From: DUQW01 sp050953825
Lineage (GTDB): Bacteria; Bacillota_I; Bacilli_A; Acholeplasmatales; Acholeplasmataceae
NCBI GenBank assembly: GCA_050953825.1
Contig: JBMNNF010000002.1
Location: forward strand, 1-64,000
Reading direction: 5' to 3'
Length of the DNA stretch: 64,000 bases
In this document: positions 23,905-32,003 of the stretch, in pieces
How the letters are laid out: every line of letters begins with the position of its first letter
Position numbering within the stretch: position 1 is the first letter of the stretch
Position numbers and translations under genes: made by a program
Notes under the pieces: generated by a model
Seen by the model: only the letters and a program-made list of their open reading frames with translations
The model's database searches: none
Told to the model about the DNA's origin: nothing

Positions 23905-25230
23905 ATGTTTGAATTCTTAGAAAAGTACTTGATGGGGCCAATGGCTAAAGTATCTGCTTGGCGTCCTGTCCGTGCAATTGTTGCCGCTGGTATGGCCAGT
24001 ATTCCATTTACTATCGTGGGGTCAATGTTCCTTGTCTTGAGCATTATTCCACAAGCCTTTCCAATTCCTGCCTTAGCCACTATTTGGGCAAACTCAGTTG
24101 ATAAGATTGCACCGCTTTACTTGCAAGCTTACAACTGTACAATGGGTATCTTGTCTCTATACTTTGCCATTGTTATTGGTTATGAATACACAAAGATCTT
24201 CGCTGATGAAGATGAACTTGATGTAGATCCAGTTTACGGTGCTTTGCTTTCAGTATTTGCATACTTCTTGACAATTCCACAACTATTCGTCAAAAATGGT
24301 GCATTTGAATACTTGAACGTTAAAGGTGCTACAATCAATGGTTGGACTGTTGGTGGTAACAGCCTAGACCGTTTGTCAACTTCAGGTATGTTTACAGCTA
24401 TTTTGATGGCACTTCTTGCTGTACAACTTTACAAAACTTGTATTAAACGCAATTGGGTTGTAAAAATGCCAGAAGCTGTTCCTTCAGGTGTTGCTCGTTC
24501 ATTCTCAGCTTTGATTCCAGCAGCAGTTGTTGCATTTGTTGTTCTTATCATCAATGGTATCTTCATTTCACTTGGTACTGATATCTACAACGTTGTTGCT
24601 ATTCCATTTGGATTTGTTAAACACATCGCAAACTCTTGGCTTGGTATTGTTGTTATTTACCTTCTTGTTCACGCTTTGTGGATTGTTGGTATTCACGGTG
24701 CTAACATTGTCATGGGTCTTGTTAACCCAATCCTTTTGTCAAACATGGCAGAAAACGTTGATGGAGCTCACATCGCATTTGCCGGTGAATTCTCAAACTC
24801 ATACGTTATCATGGGTGGTTCTGGTGCAATGCTTCTTGCCTGTGTATGGCTTGCAGTAGCAGCTAAATCATCTCAACTTAAAATGCTTGGTCGTGCAGCT
24901 ATGGGTCCTGCAATCTTCAATATCAATGAACCACTTATCTTTGGTCTTCCAGTTGTATACAACCCAATTCTTGCCCTTCCATTCATCTTGGCACCAATCG
25001 TGAGTGCTTCAATCGCATATTGGTCAATCAAACTTGGTTTTGCCGCTGTATCTATCATTCAAACTCCATGGCCAACACCAATCGGTCTTGGTGCTTACAT
25101 CGGATCAGGTGGTAACATCGGTGCCGTTATTACAGCTCTTGTTTGTGCTGTAGCAGCATTCTTTGTTTGGTTCCCATTCCTTAAAATGTATGATTTGAAA
25201 CTTCTCAAAGAAGAAGGCGTAGAAGCTTAA
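23905..25230 (+). CDS. Cellobiose/lactose-type PTS EIIC permease
   Basis: Membrane channel of the lactose/chitobiose PTS family, 441 aa with about ten hydrophobic segments. Conserved parts are the N-terminal MGPMAKVSAWRPVRAI, the central VGIHGANIVMGLVNP and NINEPLIFGLPVVYNP, which carries the sugar-binding glutamate. With the EIIB and EIIA upstream it forms a complete cellobiose-type transporter. RBS aggagga. A terminator follows. Confidence 0.94.
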   Translation: MFEFLEKYLMGPMAKVSAWRPVRAIVAAGMASIPFTIVGSMFLVLSIIPQAFPIPALATIWANSVDKIAPLYLQAYNCTMGILSLYFAIVIGYEYTKIFADEDELDVDPVYGALLSVFAYFLTIPQLFVKNGAFEYLNVKGATINGWTVGGNSLDRLSTSGMFTAILMALLAVQLYKTCIKRNWVVKMPEAVPSGVARSFSALIPAAVVAFVVLIINGIFISLGTDIYNVVAIPFGFVKHIANSWLGIVVIYLLVHALWIVGIHGANIVMGLVNPILLSNMAENVDGAHIAFAGEFSNSYVIMGGSGAMLLACVWLAVAAKSSQLKMLGRAAMGPAIFNINEPLIFGLPVVYNPILALPFILAPIVSASIAYWSIKLGFAAVSIIQTPWPTPIGLGAYIGSGGNIGAVITALVCAVAAFFVWFPFLKMYDLKLLKEEGVEA

Positions 25231-25240
25231 TAAAAATTAA

Positions 25241-25266
25241 GAGCGGGTTTTCCCGTTCTTTTTTTG
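25241..25266 (+). terminator. Terminator after the cellobiose PTS operon
   Basis: Stem gagcggg/cccgttc (one G-T pair) with a short T loop and a long T run, eleven bases after the EIIC stop. Confidence 0.88.
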
Positions 25267-25378
25267 TTTTGAAATGAAAGAAAATAAGATACTTTTCATA
25301 TCATAGTATTATTTTTTCTGAAGATATTCAAAGAAATTTTCAGGAATCTATCGTATAATGAAAGTAAAGGAGACTCAT

Positions 25379-26200
25379 ATGACAGTAAAAGTAATTGCAA
25401 CAGATATGGATGGAACGTTTTTAACAGATTCAAAAACATACGACAAAGATCTCTTTGAACGTCTTTTTGATCATTTTCTTGAAGAAGGTATTAAATTTGT
25501 GGTAGCAAGTGGTAATCAATATCGTCAGATTATCAAGCAATTTCCAAAACACAAACATTTGATGTCTTTTGTTGCCGAAAATGGTGGTCACATTGTTGAA
25601 AATGGAAAGACGTTACAGGAAGAATTTGAAACGACAGAAGCTGTATCAGCTTTGGTAAACTATATTGAGAAAAAGTATCCTGATACTATTATTAATTTAG
25701 CTGGTAAAGCTTCATCGTATCTTCCAAAATCAACACCGATTAAGGCAAAGAATATGTTGCAATACTATTTACCTGTATTAAAATACGTTGATAATCTTCA
25801 TCCAATTCCTGATGACGATTTTTTCAAAGTGACCTTGCTTGTTCGTGATGAATTAACATTTCAAGTTCGCGATGAAATCAATACACTTTTTGAAAAGTAT
25901 GAGCTAACAGCAACGTCTAGTGGATTTGGCTGTATCGATGTAATTCCGTCACATGTTCATAAAGGAACTGGGCTTGATTTTTTACTCAATCATTGGGGAT
26001 ATGGTCCAGAAAACCTTATGGTATTTGGTGACGGTGGTAATGATATTGAAATGATGAAATTAGCTAAGTACTCTTTTGCTATGTCTAATGCACCGCAGGC
26101 TATTAAAGATATTGCTAGTTATCAAGCACCATCAAATCAGGAAAATGGTGTACTGCGAGTCTTGTCAGATTATTTCTTGAAGGGGGCAGATTGTGATTAA
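25379..26200 (+). CDS. Cof-type HAD-superfamily phosphatase
   Basis: A haloacid dehalogenase-like phosphatase of the Cof/sugar-phosphatase class, acting in the cytoplasm. The nucleophile motif is ATDMDGTFL near the N-terminus, motif II lies in VVASGN, and motif IV is VFGDGGNDIEMM. The C2-type cap lies between. The 273-aa length is typical. I chose the ATG at 25379, behind aaaggaga, over an ATG seven codons earlier. Its substrate cannot be read from sequence. It overlaps the next HAD gene by eight bases. Confidence 0.88.
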   Translation: MTVKVIATDMDGTFLTDSKTYDKDLFERLFDHFLEEGIKFVVASGNQYRQIIKQFPKHKHLMSFVAENGGHIVENGKTLQEEFETTEAVSALVNYIEKKYPDTIINLAGKASSYLPKSTPIKAKNMLQYYLPVLKYVDNLHPIPDDDFFKVTLLVRDELTFQVRDEINTLFEKYELTATSSGFGCIDVIPSHVHKGTGLDFLLNHWGYGPENLMVFGDGGNDIEMMKLAKYSFAMSNAPQAIKDIASYQAPSNQENGVLRVLSDYFLKGADCD

Positions 26201-27026
26201 ATTAATTGTTAGTGATATGGATGGAACGTTTTTAAATCCTAAAGGGGCATATGACAAAGAACGTTTCCAAAAATTACTTGATAAAATGACTGAAAAAGGC
26301 ATCTCTTTTGTAGTAGCTAGCGGGAATCGCATGGATCGTTTGAATGCTATTTTTTCAGGGATTTCTGGTAACATTGATTTTGTTGCTGAAAATGGAGCGC
26401 TTGTTATTGATCATGGTGAAGTGATTGCGCGTGAGTCTATGTCAGAAGAACAGGTAAATGCTGTTCTTGATTTTTTTGATGGCAAATTTCAAGATTATCG
26501 TATCGTACTTTCAGGGATTGATTCAGCTTACGTTATGACTGGGACTGATTTTGATATGGAAGCCTTTGATTTTGAATTAGAAGATGTTCAACAATTTTTC
26601 AAAAATATGGTTCAAGTTGATGATTTTCATAAACGCCCTGCTGACCCGATTGTTAAAATCACGATGACCGTTAGTGAAAAGTCCGCTAAAAAGGTCACAA
26701 AACGATTTAACCGAGCTTTTAAAGGTGAACTGCGTGCGGTCGCAAGTGGCTATGGTGCTGTTGATATTATCAAAACTGGGATTCATAAAGCTTGGGGAGT
26801 GCAAACGTTGATGTCTAAACATGGCATTAAACCAGAAGAAGTTGCTGCTTTTGGTGACGGCGGTAATGACCGTGAAATGCTTGAGTTAGCTGGGCATTCT
26901 TATGCTGTTGCTAATGCTTCAGATGAGATTAAAAAGGTTGCTCGTTACATTATCCAATCAAATGCCAGAGATGGCGTGCTCAATGCGATCGAAAACATCT
27001 TAGAAAGAGAGAGTCTAAATGACTGA
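26193..27026 (+). CDS. Cof-type HAD-superfamily phosphatase (second)
   Basis: A paralogue of the preceding phosphatase with SDMDGTFLNPKG, VVASGNRMDRL and FGDGGNDREML. It starts with GTG at 26193 behind gaaggggg, inside the end of the first HAD gene, and itself overlaps the SGNH gene by eight bases. 277 aa. The coupling of two HAD enzymes, an SGNH hydrolase and a phospho-glucosidase suggests breakdown of modified or phosphorylated sugars, which is inference. Confidence 0.88.
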   Translation: MIKLIVSDMDGTFLNPKGAYDKERFQKLLDKMTEKGISFVVASGNRMDRLNAIFSGISGNIDFVAENGALVIDHGEVIARESMSEEQVNAVLDFFDGKFQDYRIVLSGIDSAYVMTGTDFDMEAFDFELEDVQQFFKNMVQVDDFHKRPADPIVKITMTVSEKSAKKVTKRFNRAFKGELRAVASGYGAVDIIKTGIHKAWGVQTLMSKHGIKPEEVAAFGDGGNDREMLELAGHSYAVANASDEIKKVARYIIQSNARDGVLNAIENILERESLND

Positions 27027-27672
27027 TTTTCAAGTTTTGTATCAAAAAAGTGATGTCAAAGAATTTCGAGCGTATGTGCTAAAGGATCAGCAGGAGCAGT
27101 TGTGGGAAAAATACGCTGCGCTTAATAAGCTTGCCTCACAACCAAACATTGTTTTTGCTGGTGATTCGATTACCGAATTTTTCCCAGTCCATGAAATGCT
27201 TCAATCTGAATTGCAACTTTACAACCGTGGTATTCACGGCATCAATAGTCTGCAGTTGCTAGATCATATTGACAGTCAAATTTTAGACTTGAAGCCAAGT
27301 AAAGTCTTTTTGTTGATTGGTGTCAACGATTTGAAAAATCGACAACCAGAGGAAGCCTGTGAAACTGTCCGTGAAATTATTGATAAGATTCAGCAAAAAT
27401 TACCTGAAACACAGATTTTTCTGCTGTCAGTTTTTCCGATGAATGAGTCACCTGAATTTGTTCGCACGCCAAGTCTTCGAAGTAATAAAAGTATTTCAAT
27501 ACTAAATAAATTTCTCTCTCATTTGGCAAGTGATAAAGTGAAATGGCTGGATGTTCATGACTTGCTTTGTGATGAATCTGGACAATTATGTCGTGACTTA
27601 ACAGTTGATGGTCTTCATTTGACGATAGATGGTTATACTATCATTTCTAAAATTATTCAGCAGCATTTATAG
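27019..27672 (+). CDS. SGNH/GDSL-family hydrolase
   Basis: A 217-aa esterase-type enzyme without signal peptide. Block I is FAGDSITEF with the catalytic serine, block II has NRGIHG, block III is LIGVNDLKN and block V is DGLHLTIDGY with the catalytic Asp and His. These enzymes remove acetyl or acyl groups from sugars or lipids. It overlaps the HAD gene upstream and is followed after 95 bases by the GH1 gene, so a role in deacylating imported glucosides is possible. Confidence 0.85.
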   Translation: MTDFQVLYQKSDVKEFRAYVLKDQQEQLWEKYAALNKLASQPNIVFAGDSITEFFPVHEMLQSELQLYNRGIHGINSLQLLDHIDSQILDLKPSKVFLLIGVNDLKNRQPEEACETVREIIDKIQQKLPETQIFLLSVFPMNESPEFVRTPSLRSNKSISILNKFLSHLASDKVKWLDVHDLLCDESGQLCRDLTVDGLHLTIDGYTIISKIIQQHL

Positions 27673-27767
27673 TTGGATAGTATCAGTTTCTAAGACAATA
27701 ATGCAAGATTGCGCTTCCAAATGACGGTATAATATTATTGTAAAACATTGAAAGAAGGAATGAATAG

Positions 27768-28319
27768 ATGACAAAAACATTTCCAAAAAATTTCCTTTGG
27801 GGTGGCGCAATCGCAGCAAACCAAGCTGAAGGAGCATATAATGAAGACGGTCGTGGACTCGTTGCTACAGATGTAACTACAGGTGGTAGCGTTAACTCAC
27901 CACGTTACATGACATATATTGATAAAGATGGTAATCCTGGTAAAGTACCAGCCATGGGACACAATGGTAAAATTCCTGAAGGTGCAAAACACGCTGTTTT
28001 AGATACAGAACATTATCCAAATCACATGGCAGTTGATTTCTATCATCGCTATAAAGAAGACATTAAAATGTTTGCTGAAATGGGATATTCAGTATTCCGT
28101 TTGTCAATTTCTTGGGCACGTATTTTCCCAAATGGTGACGATAAGGAACCAAATCAAGCTGGACTTGATTTCTATCGCTCAGTTTTTGAAGAATGTCGTA
28201 AATATAATATTGAACCACTTGTTTCAATTTGGCACTTTGATACACCACTTGCTCTTGAAGAAAACTATGGCGGCTGGAAGAATCGTAAACTCATCGATTT
28301 TTATGTTCATTACTTTTGA
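27768..28319 (+). CDS. GH1 6-phospho-beta-glucosidase, N-terminal fragment cut by the joint
   Basis: The first 182 codons read as a normal GH1 phospho-glucosidase: FLWGGAIAANQAEGAYNEDG at the N-terminus, SISWARIFPNGDD and PLVSIWHFDTP. The frame stops after YFDG-less sequence at 28319, before the acid/base and nucleophile glutamates, whereas full enzymes have about 475 residues. Alignment with the intact GH1 protein at 17365 stays good through KLIDFYVHY, then ends abruptly at about 28313, where the sequence character changes. The gene is truncated by the joint, not by a stop mutation. RBS gaaagaagg; TATAAT at 27728-27733. Confidence 0.9.
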   Translation: MTKTFPKNFLWGGAIAANQAEGAYNEDGRGLVATDVTTGGSVNSPRYMTYIDKDGNPGKVPAMGHNGKIPEGAKHAVLDTEHYPNHMAVDFYHRYKEDIKMFAEMGYSVFRLSISWARIFPNGDDKEPNQAGLDFYRSVFEECRKYNIEPLVSIWHFDTPLALEENYGGWKNRKLIDFYVHYF

Positions 28320-28967
28320 TGGATAAATTGTAAATCCATTAAAGAAAGTTTCAACATATAATCCGTTTATGTTAATGCTTTTTAAATCATCTAGCATTTC
28401 AATGATTTCATCTAAACTTTTTTCTCTAGGACGATGCCATACCCCTCGTTCTTCTATCTTTTCTGATAATGTTAAATGTTGATATGCAAGTTCATATAAA
28501 CTTTTATATTTTTCTATGGAAGTTTCGACATCGTCTTTTAGTAAGGTCATTTGATTGATGGCAATTTTAGCCTTTTCATAATCTAGATCTAATAACTCTT
28601 TTTTAGAGTTTTTAAACTTTAAATTAATTTCATCTAACTTCAAATTGAAATAGTAATTTAGGCTAAAATTCTTGTCATCAAAGATAATGATTTTATTTAT
28701 CGAAGGATCTTTGACAATTCTATTACCAATACTTACTAAATTATCAATTAGTGTTTCTTTAATTCCGTGAGCGGAAACAACAAAGCCATCCTTGGGAATT
28801 AAAACATTAACATCTTTATCAATAACGATACCTTTTTGATCTACAGCTATTTCTATACCATGAGAGTTTCTCGCATAGTTTTCTGTATATATTATCAGTT
28901 CATCTTCATTTCTTACTTTGTTATAGCCATCAATATCTAAAGATGTTTTATTATATAGTTCTTTCAT
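28224..28967 (-). CDS. GHL10-type glycosidase-like protein without signal peptide, C-terminus lost at the joint
   Basis: The first 218 or so residues (down to position 28314) are genuine; the rest of the open frame to 28224 is antisense streptococcal DNA. Residues 1-110 match one N-terminal repeat of the 985-aa protein at 33553, including IPKDGFVVSAHG. Then comes a helical linker, then the start of the GHL10 barrel: RGVWHRPREKSLDEI and GLYVETFFNGFTIYPSK. No signal peptide, so cytoplasmic, unlike its relative. I start it at the ATG 28967, right after the DUF4127 stop. The catalytic part is missing. Confidence 0.75.
   Translation of the reverse strand: MKELYNKTSLDIDGYNKVRNEDELIIYTENYARNSHGIEIAVDQKGIVIDKDVNVLIPKDGFVVSAHGIKETLIDNLVSIGNRIVKDPSINKIIIFDDKNFSLNYYFNLKLDEINLKFKNSKKELLDLDYEKAKIAINQMTLLKDDVETSIEKYKSLYELAYQHLTLSEKIEERGVWHRPREKSLDEIIEMLDDLKSININGLYVETFFNGFTIYPSKVMNIKIDEFTILPAAIVFFKSKWCIKVPN
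28305..28325. other. Joint between two unrelated DNA sources
   Basis: To the left a streptococcal GH1 gene (+) loses homology after codon VHY, ending at 28313. To the right a GHL10-type gene (-) keeps homology to its 985-aa relative up to IYPSK, whose last codon ends at 28314. Both conserved domains break within one to a few bases. Arginine codons switch from mostly CGT to mostly AGA. AT content rises and gene orientation flips. No repeat, IS end or att-like sequence is visible. A chimeric assembly is the most likely cause. Confidence 0.85.
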
Positions 28968-28968
28968 C

Positions 28969-30486
28969 TTAAATCTTCCCAATATATTTAACTTCTAAAC
29001 CAACTTCATAGGTTCTAACCCAAGGCATAAAACAATCTAATATTTCATATTTACCTTTAAGAGTGGTCAAGTTAGCATTAATGAATTTTTCAATTTCTTC
29101 CTGAACAATTTTGGAAATTGTTCCTCTTTGTTCGCCAATAAAGTAGATATTATAGCCGTGACTTGCAACAACATTCGTTCTTATATGATATCTAGTGTGC
29201 GAACAATATCCAACATCTTCTAAAAATCGATGAACTAGAAATGATTGATGATCAATAGTTCTTCCAAATAATAAATAAGATACTCCAAAAGCTATTGCCG
29301 TTCCTAAAGCGTTGCACGGAATATTCCAAGAAGCGTAGCTAGCAAGTTTTAATAATAAGTCCTTCTTATTTAACATTTTAACAAGTTCAATATCGCCACC
29401 ATTATCGAATCCTAAATCAGCTAAAGTCACTGGTTTATTTAGCTTAGTAATGACATATTCCATTGTTTCAACAAATTCAACTAAATTTCTTTGAGTGGTA
29501 TATCCTTTATGTTTAACATGTTGGTGACTCGATGGTAACATCCAGTCACTTGGTGCATTTACAAACACCACCATATCAGCTTCACTAATTGAAGATACCA
29601 CAACACCACCGGCTGCGGTAATTTGATATTTTACTGAAGTATCTAAAAATCGATCTTCTAATGTTGGAATTATAATACCTGAAGTAATTGATGGATATTT
29701 GATATACATTTTAGGTTTTCGATTAAATATTTTATTGGCCATTCGGGCAAATAAAATGCTGCCCACTTCATCAGCGCCTGGATAAATATAAATTTTATTT
29801 TGTAGATTCTTTTTTTCAATATAAGTTCTTACTTTTACTTGATCTTTAGCAGTCCAACCAAATTCCGCAGAATCATCTTGAGGAATTACTAAAAAGTTAA
29901 TGATACCTTTGTCGACAAGATCAACAGATTTTAAAGTTAGATTGGTATTAATATTTCTTCTTCTTAAATAATCTTTTAAATATCGCGGCTCTATAACAAT
30001 CTTATCTAGCTTATCAAGTTCTTCTGGTGAGGCAAGGCCCAATTCTTTTTTATGTTCTAAGAAACCTTTTTCAAAAATACTCATGCCAGCATAACGATAA
30101 TAATCCGGTTCTTCTTCATCATCGTTATATCGTGGTGTTCTCATAATTAAATCATAAGCGTGTATTACAATATTAGGGTTTTGTTGTTTGACTTGTTCTA
30201 ATACTTTTAATCTAGTTTCTAAAAACTCTTCTTCAAAGAAATGCGATCTAGATGGAACGATACCACCAAATAAAAGGGTATCAATTGATATCACTAAACC
30301 GTAAGCATCTTGAGTTTCTTTAAGTAAAAATTCATGAAGTTTTTTGATATCTCCTGGTTCTTTTTTAAACCCCATATCTTCTTTATCAGGTCTTACAACT
30401 TTAATGTCTCCTTTATTAAACATTTTAAAAGGAAAATCGTAATTACATGGTCTTTCATCTAAAGGAAGGTGTACTATCTTTTTCAT
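28969..30486 (-). CDS. DUF4127 family protein, copy 3
   Basis: 505 aa, no signal peptide, function unknown. Segments shared with the two neighbouring copies are the N-terminal LPLDERPCNYDFP, SIDTLLFGGIVPSR, LIMRTPRYN, IPQDDSAEFGWTAKDQ, YPGADEVGSILFARM and DNGGDIELVKML. Repeated conserved Asp, Glu, Arg and Asn residues look like an enzyme active site, perhaps in a TIM-barrel-like fold; that is inference. Its start overlaps the preceding copy by four bases (ATGA) and it runs directly into the truncated GHL10 gene. Confidence 0.82.
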   Translation of the reverse strand: MKKIVHLPLDERPCNYDFPFKMFNKGDIKVVRPDKEDMGFKKEPGDIKKLHEFLLKETQDAYGLVISIDTLLFGGIVPSRSHFFEEEFLETRLKVLEQVKQQNPNIVIHAYDLIMRTPRYNDDEEEPDYYRYAGMSIFEKGFLEHKKELGLASPEELDKLDKIVIEPRYLKDYLRRRNINTNLTLKSVDLVDKGIINFLVIPQDDSAEFGWTAKDQVKVRTYIEKKNLQNKIYIYPGADEVGSILFARMANKIFNRKPKMYIKYPSITSGIIIPTLEDRFLDTSVKYQITAAGGVVVSSISEADMVVFVNAPSDWMLPSSHQHVKHKGYTTQRNLVEFVETMEYVITKLNKPVTLADLGFDNGGDIELVKMLNKKDLLLKLASYASWNIPCNALGTAIAFGVSYLLFGRTIDHQSFLVHRFLEDVGYCSHTRYHIRTNVVASHGYNIYFIGEQRGTISKIVQEEIEKFINANLTTLKGKYEILDCFMPWVRTYEVGLEVKYIGKI

Positions 30487-32003
30487 TGTTTATCGCTCCT
30501 TTTATATGTTATGTTAATTCCAATTTCAAACATTCTTCGCCATGGCATATATAAATCATTGATTAATACTTTATTTTTTAAACTTGGTAACTCTCTATTA
30601 ATAAATTTGATTAATTCTTCTTTAACTATTTCAGATACAATTCCTCTTTGGTCTTTGACATAAAAATAATTAAACCCATAATCTTTTAATTTATTGTTAA
30701 TAACATCTTGTCTGACTACGGAACAATAACCAACATCTTCAATATATCTTGATGCTAAAAATGAATCCATGTTGTTATCTGGAAATAACCATGAGACGAT
30801 TCCATGTGGGATCGCGGTTCCTATGGTGTTTGATGATGTGTTCCACCCTGCATAAGAAGCTACTTCCATTAATAGATTTTCTTGATCAAGCATTTTGACA
30901 AACTCAATATCCCCACCATTAGAATAAGCAACATCGGCAATAATAGCTGGTTTTTTTAATTTTCTAACTACATATTTAATTGTTTCAACGAATTCAACTA
31001 AATTTCTTTGAGTTTCATATTCACGAAAATGCAGATGTTGATAGGCAGCTTCTTGCATATTAGCGCTTGGAGCGTTAACAAACAACACTAAATCCGCTTC
31101 TTCCATGCTTGATGCCGTTAAAGCTCCAGCCGCTAATATTTGATATTTAACGGTTGTATCAAGCATTCTGTCTTCATATCTTGGAATTAAATGACCTGAA
31201 GTTACTGATGGATAATGAATATATATTAAAGGTCTTTTATTTTCCATATTCAATACCATTCTACTTAATAAGGTATTTGAAACTTCATCAGCACCTGGAT
31301 ACATATATACATCAAATTGCATCGTTTTATTTTCAATTTCTTTTCTAATAATTTCTTGATCTTTAAAAGTCCAACCAAATTCGGCCGCATCATCTTGAGG
31401 AATAATTAAAAAGTCAATAATTTTTTCTTCGACTAATGATAATGATTTTAAACACATATTAGTATTAATTTTTCTTCGATTTAAGAAATCGTCTAAATAT
31501 TTTTTAGGTACTTTAATCTTTTCCAGTTCATTTAACTCATCAGTTGAAGCCCAACCTATTTCTTTTTTATGACTTAAAAATCCGGTTAGAAAAATCTCTC
31601 TACCGTATTTAGCATAATAATCTGGCTCTTCATCATCACTACTATATTGAGGAGAGCGCATAATTAAGTGATAGGCATAAATTTTGATGTTTTTGTTGTT
31701 TTCTTTGATTTTTTTTAACACATTTAATCTCTCTGTTAGAGTATCGATATCATCATGGTGGAGTCTCGATGGCACAATACCACCATATAGTAGTGTGTCA
31801 ATAGCAATCACTAAACCATCAGCATCTTTAGTGCTTTTTAATAAGAATTTTTTAATCTCATCTAAATTGCCTGGTGTCTTTTTATCACCCATAATTTTTA
31901 AATCCGGTCTGATAATTTCGTAATTATCATTTGAAAATATTTGATGAGGAAAACTATAATTACATGGTCTTTCATCTAATGGTAATAAGACAATCTTTTT
32001 CAT
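30483..32003 (-). CDS. DUF4127 family protein, copy 2
   Basis: 506 aa, cytoplasmic. It shares with its neighbours the segments LPLDERPCNYSFPHQIF, AIDTLLYGGIVPSR, LIMRSPQYSSDDEEPDYY, IPQDDAAEFGWTFKDQ, MYPGADEV and VEFVETIKYV. Length and motif order are the same in all three, so the copies look functional rather than decaying. Four-base overlaps on both sides indicate translational coupling, which would give comparable amounts of all three. Substrate unknown. Confidence 0.82.
   Translation of the reverse strand: MKKIVLLPLDERPCNYSFPHQIFSNDNYEIIRPDLKIMGDKKTPGNLDEIKKFLLKSTKDADGLVIAIDTLLYGGIVPSRLHHDDIDTLTERLNVLKKIKENNKNIKIYAYHLIMRSPQYSSDDEEPDYYAKYGREIFLTGFLSHKKEIGWASTDELNELEKIKVPKKYLDDFLNRRKINTNMCLKSLSLVEEKIIDFLIIPQDDAAEFGWTFKDQEIIRKEIENKTMQFDVYMYPGADEVSNTLLSRMVLNMENKRPLIYIHYPSVTSGHLIPRYEDRMLDTTVKYQILAAGALTASSMEEADLVLFVNAPSANMQEAAYQHLHFREYETQRNLVEFVETIKYVVRKLKKPAIIADVAYSNGGDIEFVKMLDQENLLMEVASYAGWNTSSNTIGTAIPHGIVSWLFPDNNMDSFLASRYIEDVGYCSVVRQDVINNKLKDYGFNYFYVKDQRGIVSEIVKEELIKFINRELPSLKNKVLINDLYMPWRRMFEIGINITYKRSDKQ

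Noticed and set aside
28224..28313. Continuation of the minus-strand GHL10 reading frame into the streptococcal GH1 gene
   Set aside because: The translated residues after IYPSK do not resemble the relative at 33553, and the DNA is the coding strand of a recognisable GH1 gene read backwards. The open frame is accidental.
27768..28319. A naturally short GH1-like protein
   Set aside because: It lacks both catalytic glutamates and ends exactly where the sequence character changes, so truncation by the joint explains it better.
28300..28330. Horizontal transfer or mobile-element insertion at the joint
   Set aside because: No IS ends, target duplication, integrase, tRNA or direct repeat is visible, and genes on both sides are cut at the same base.
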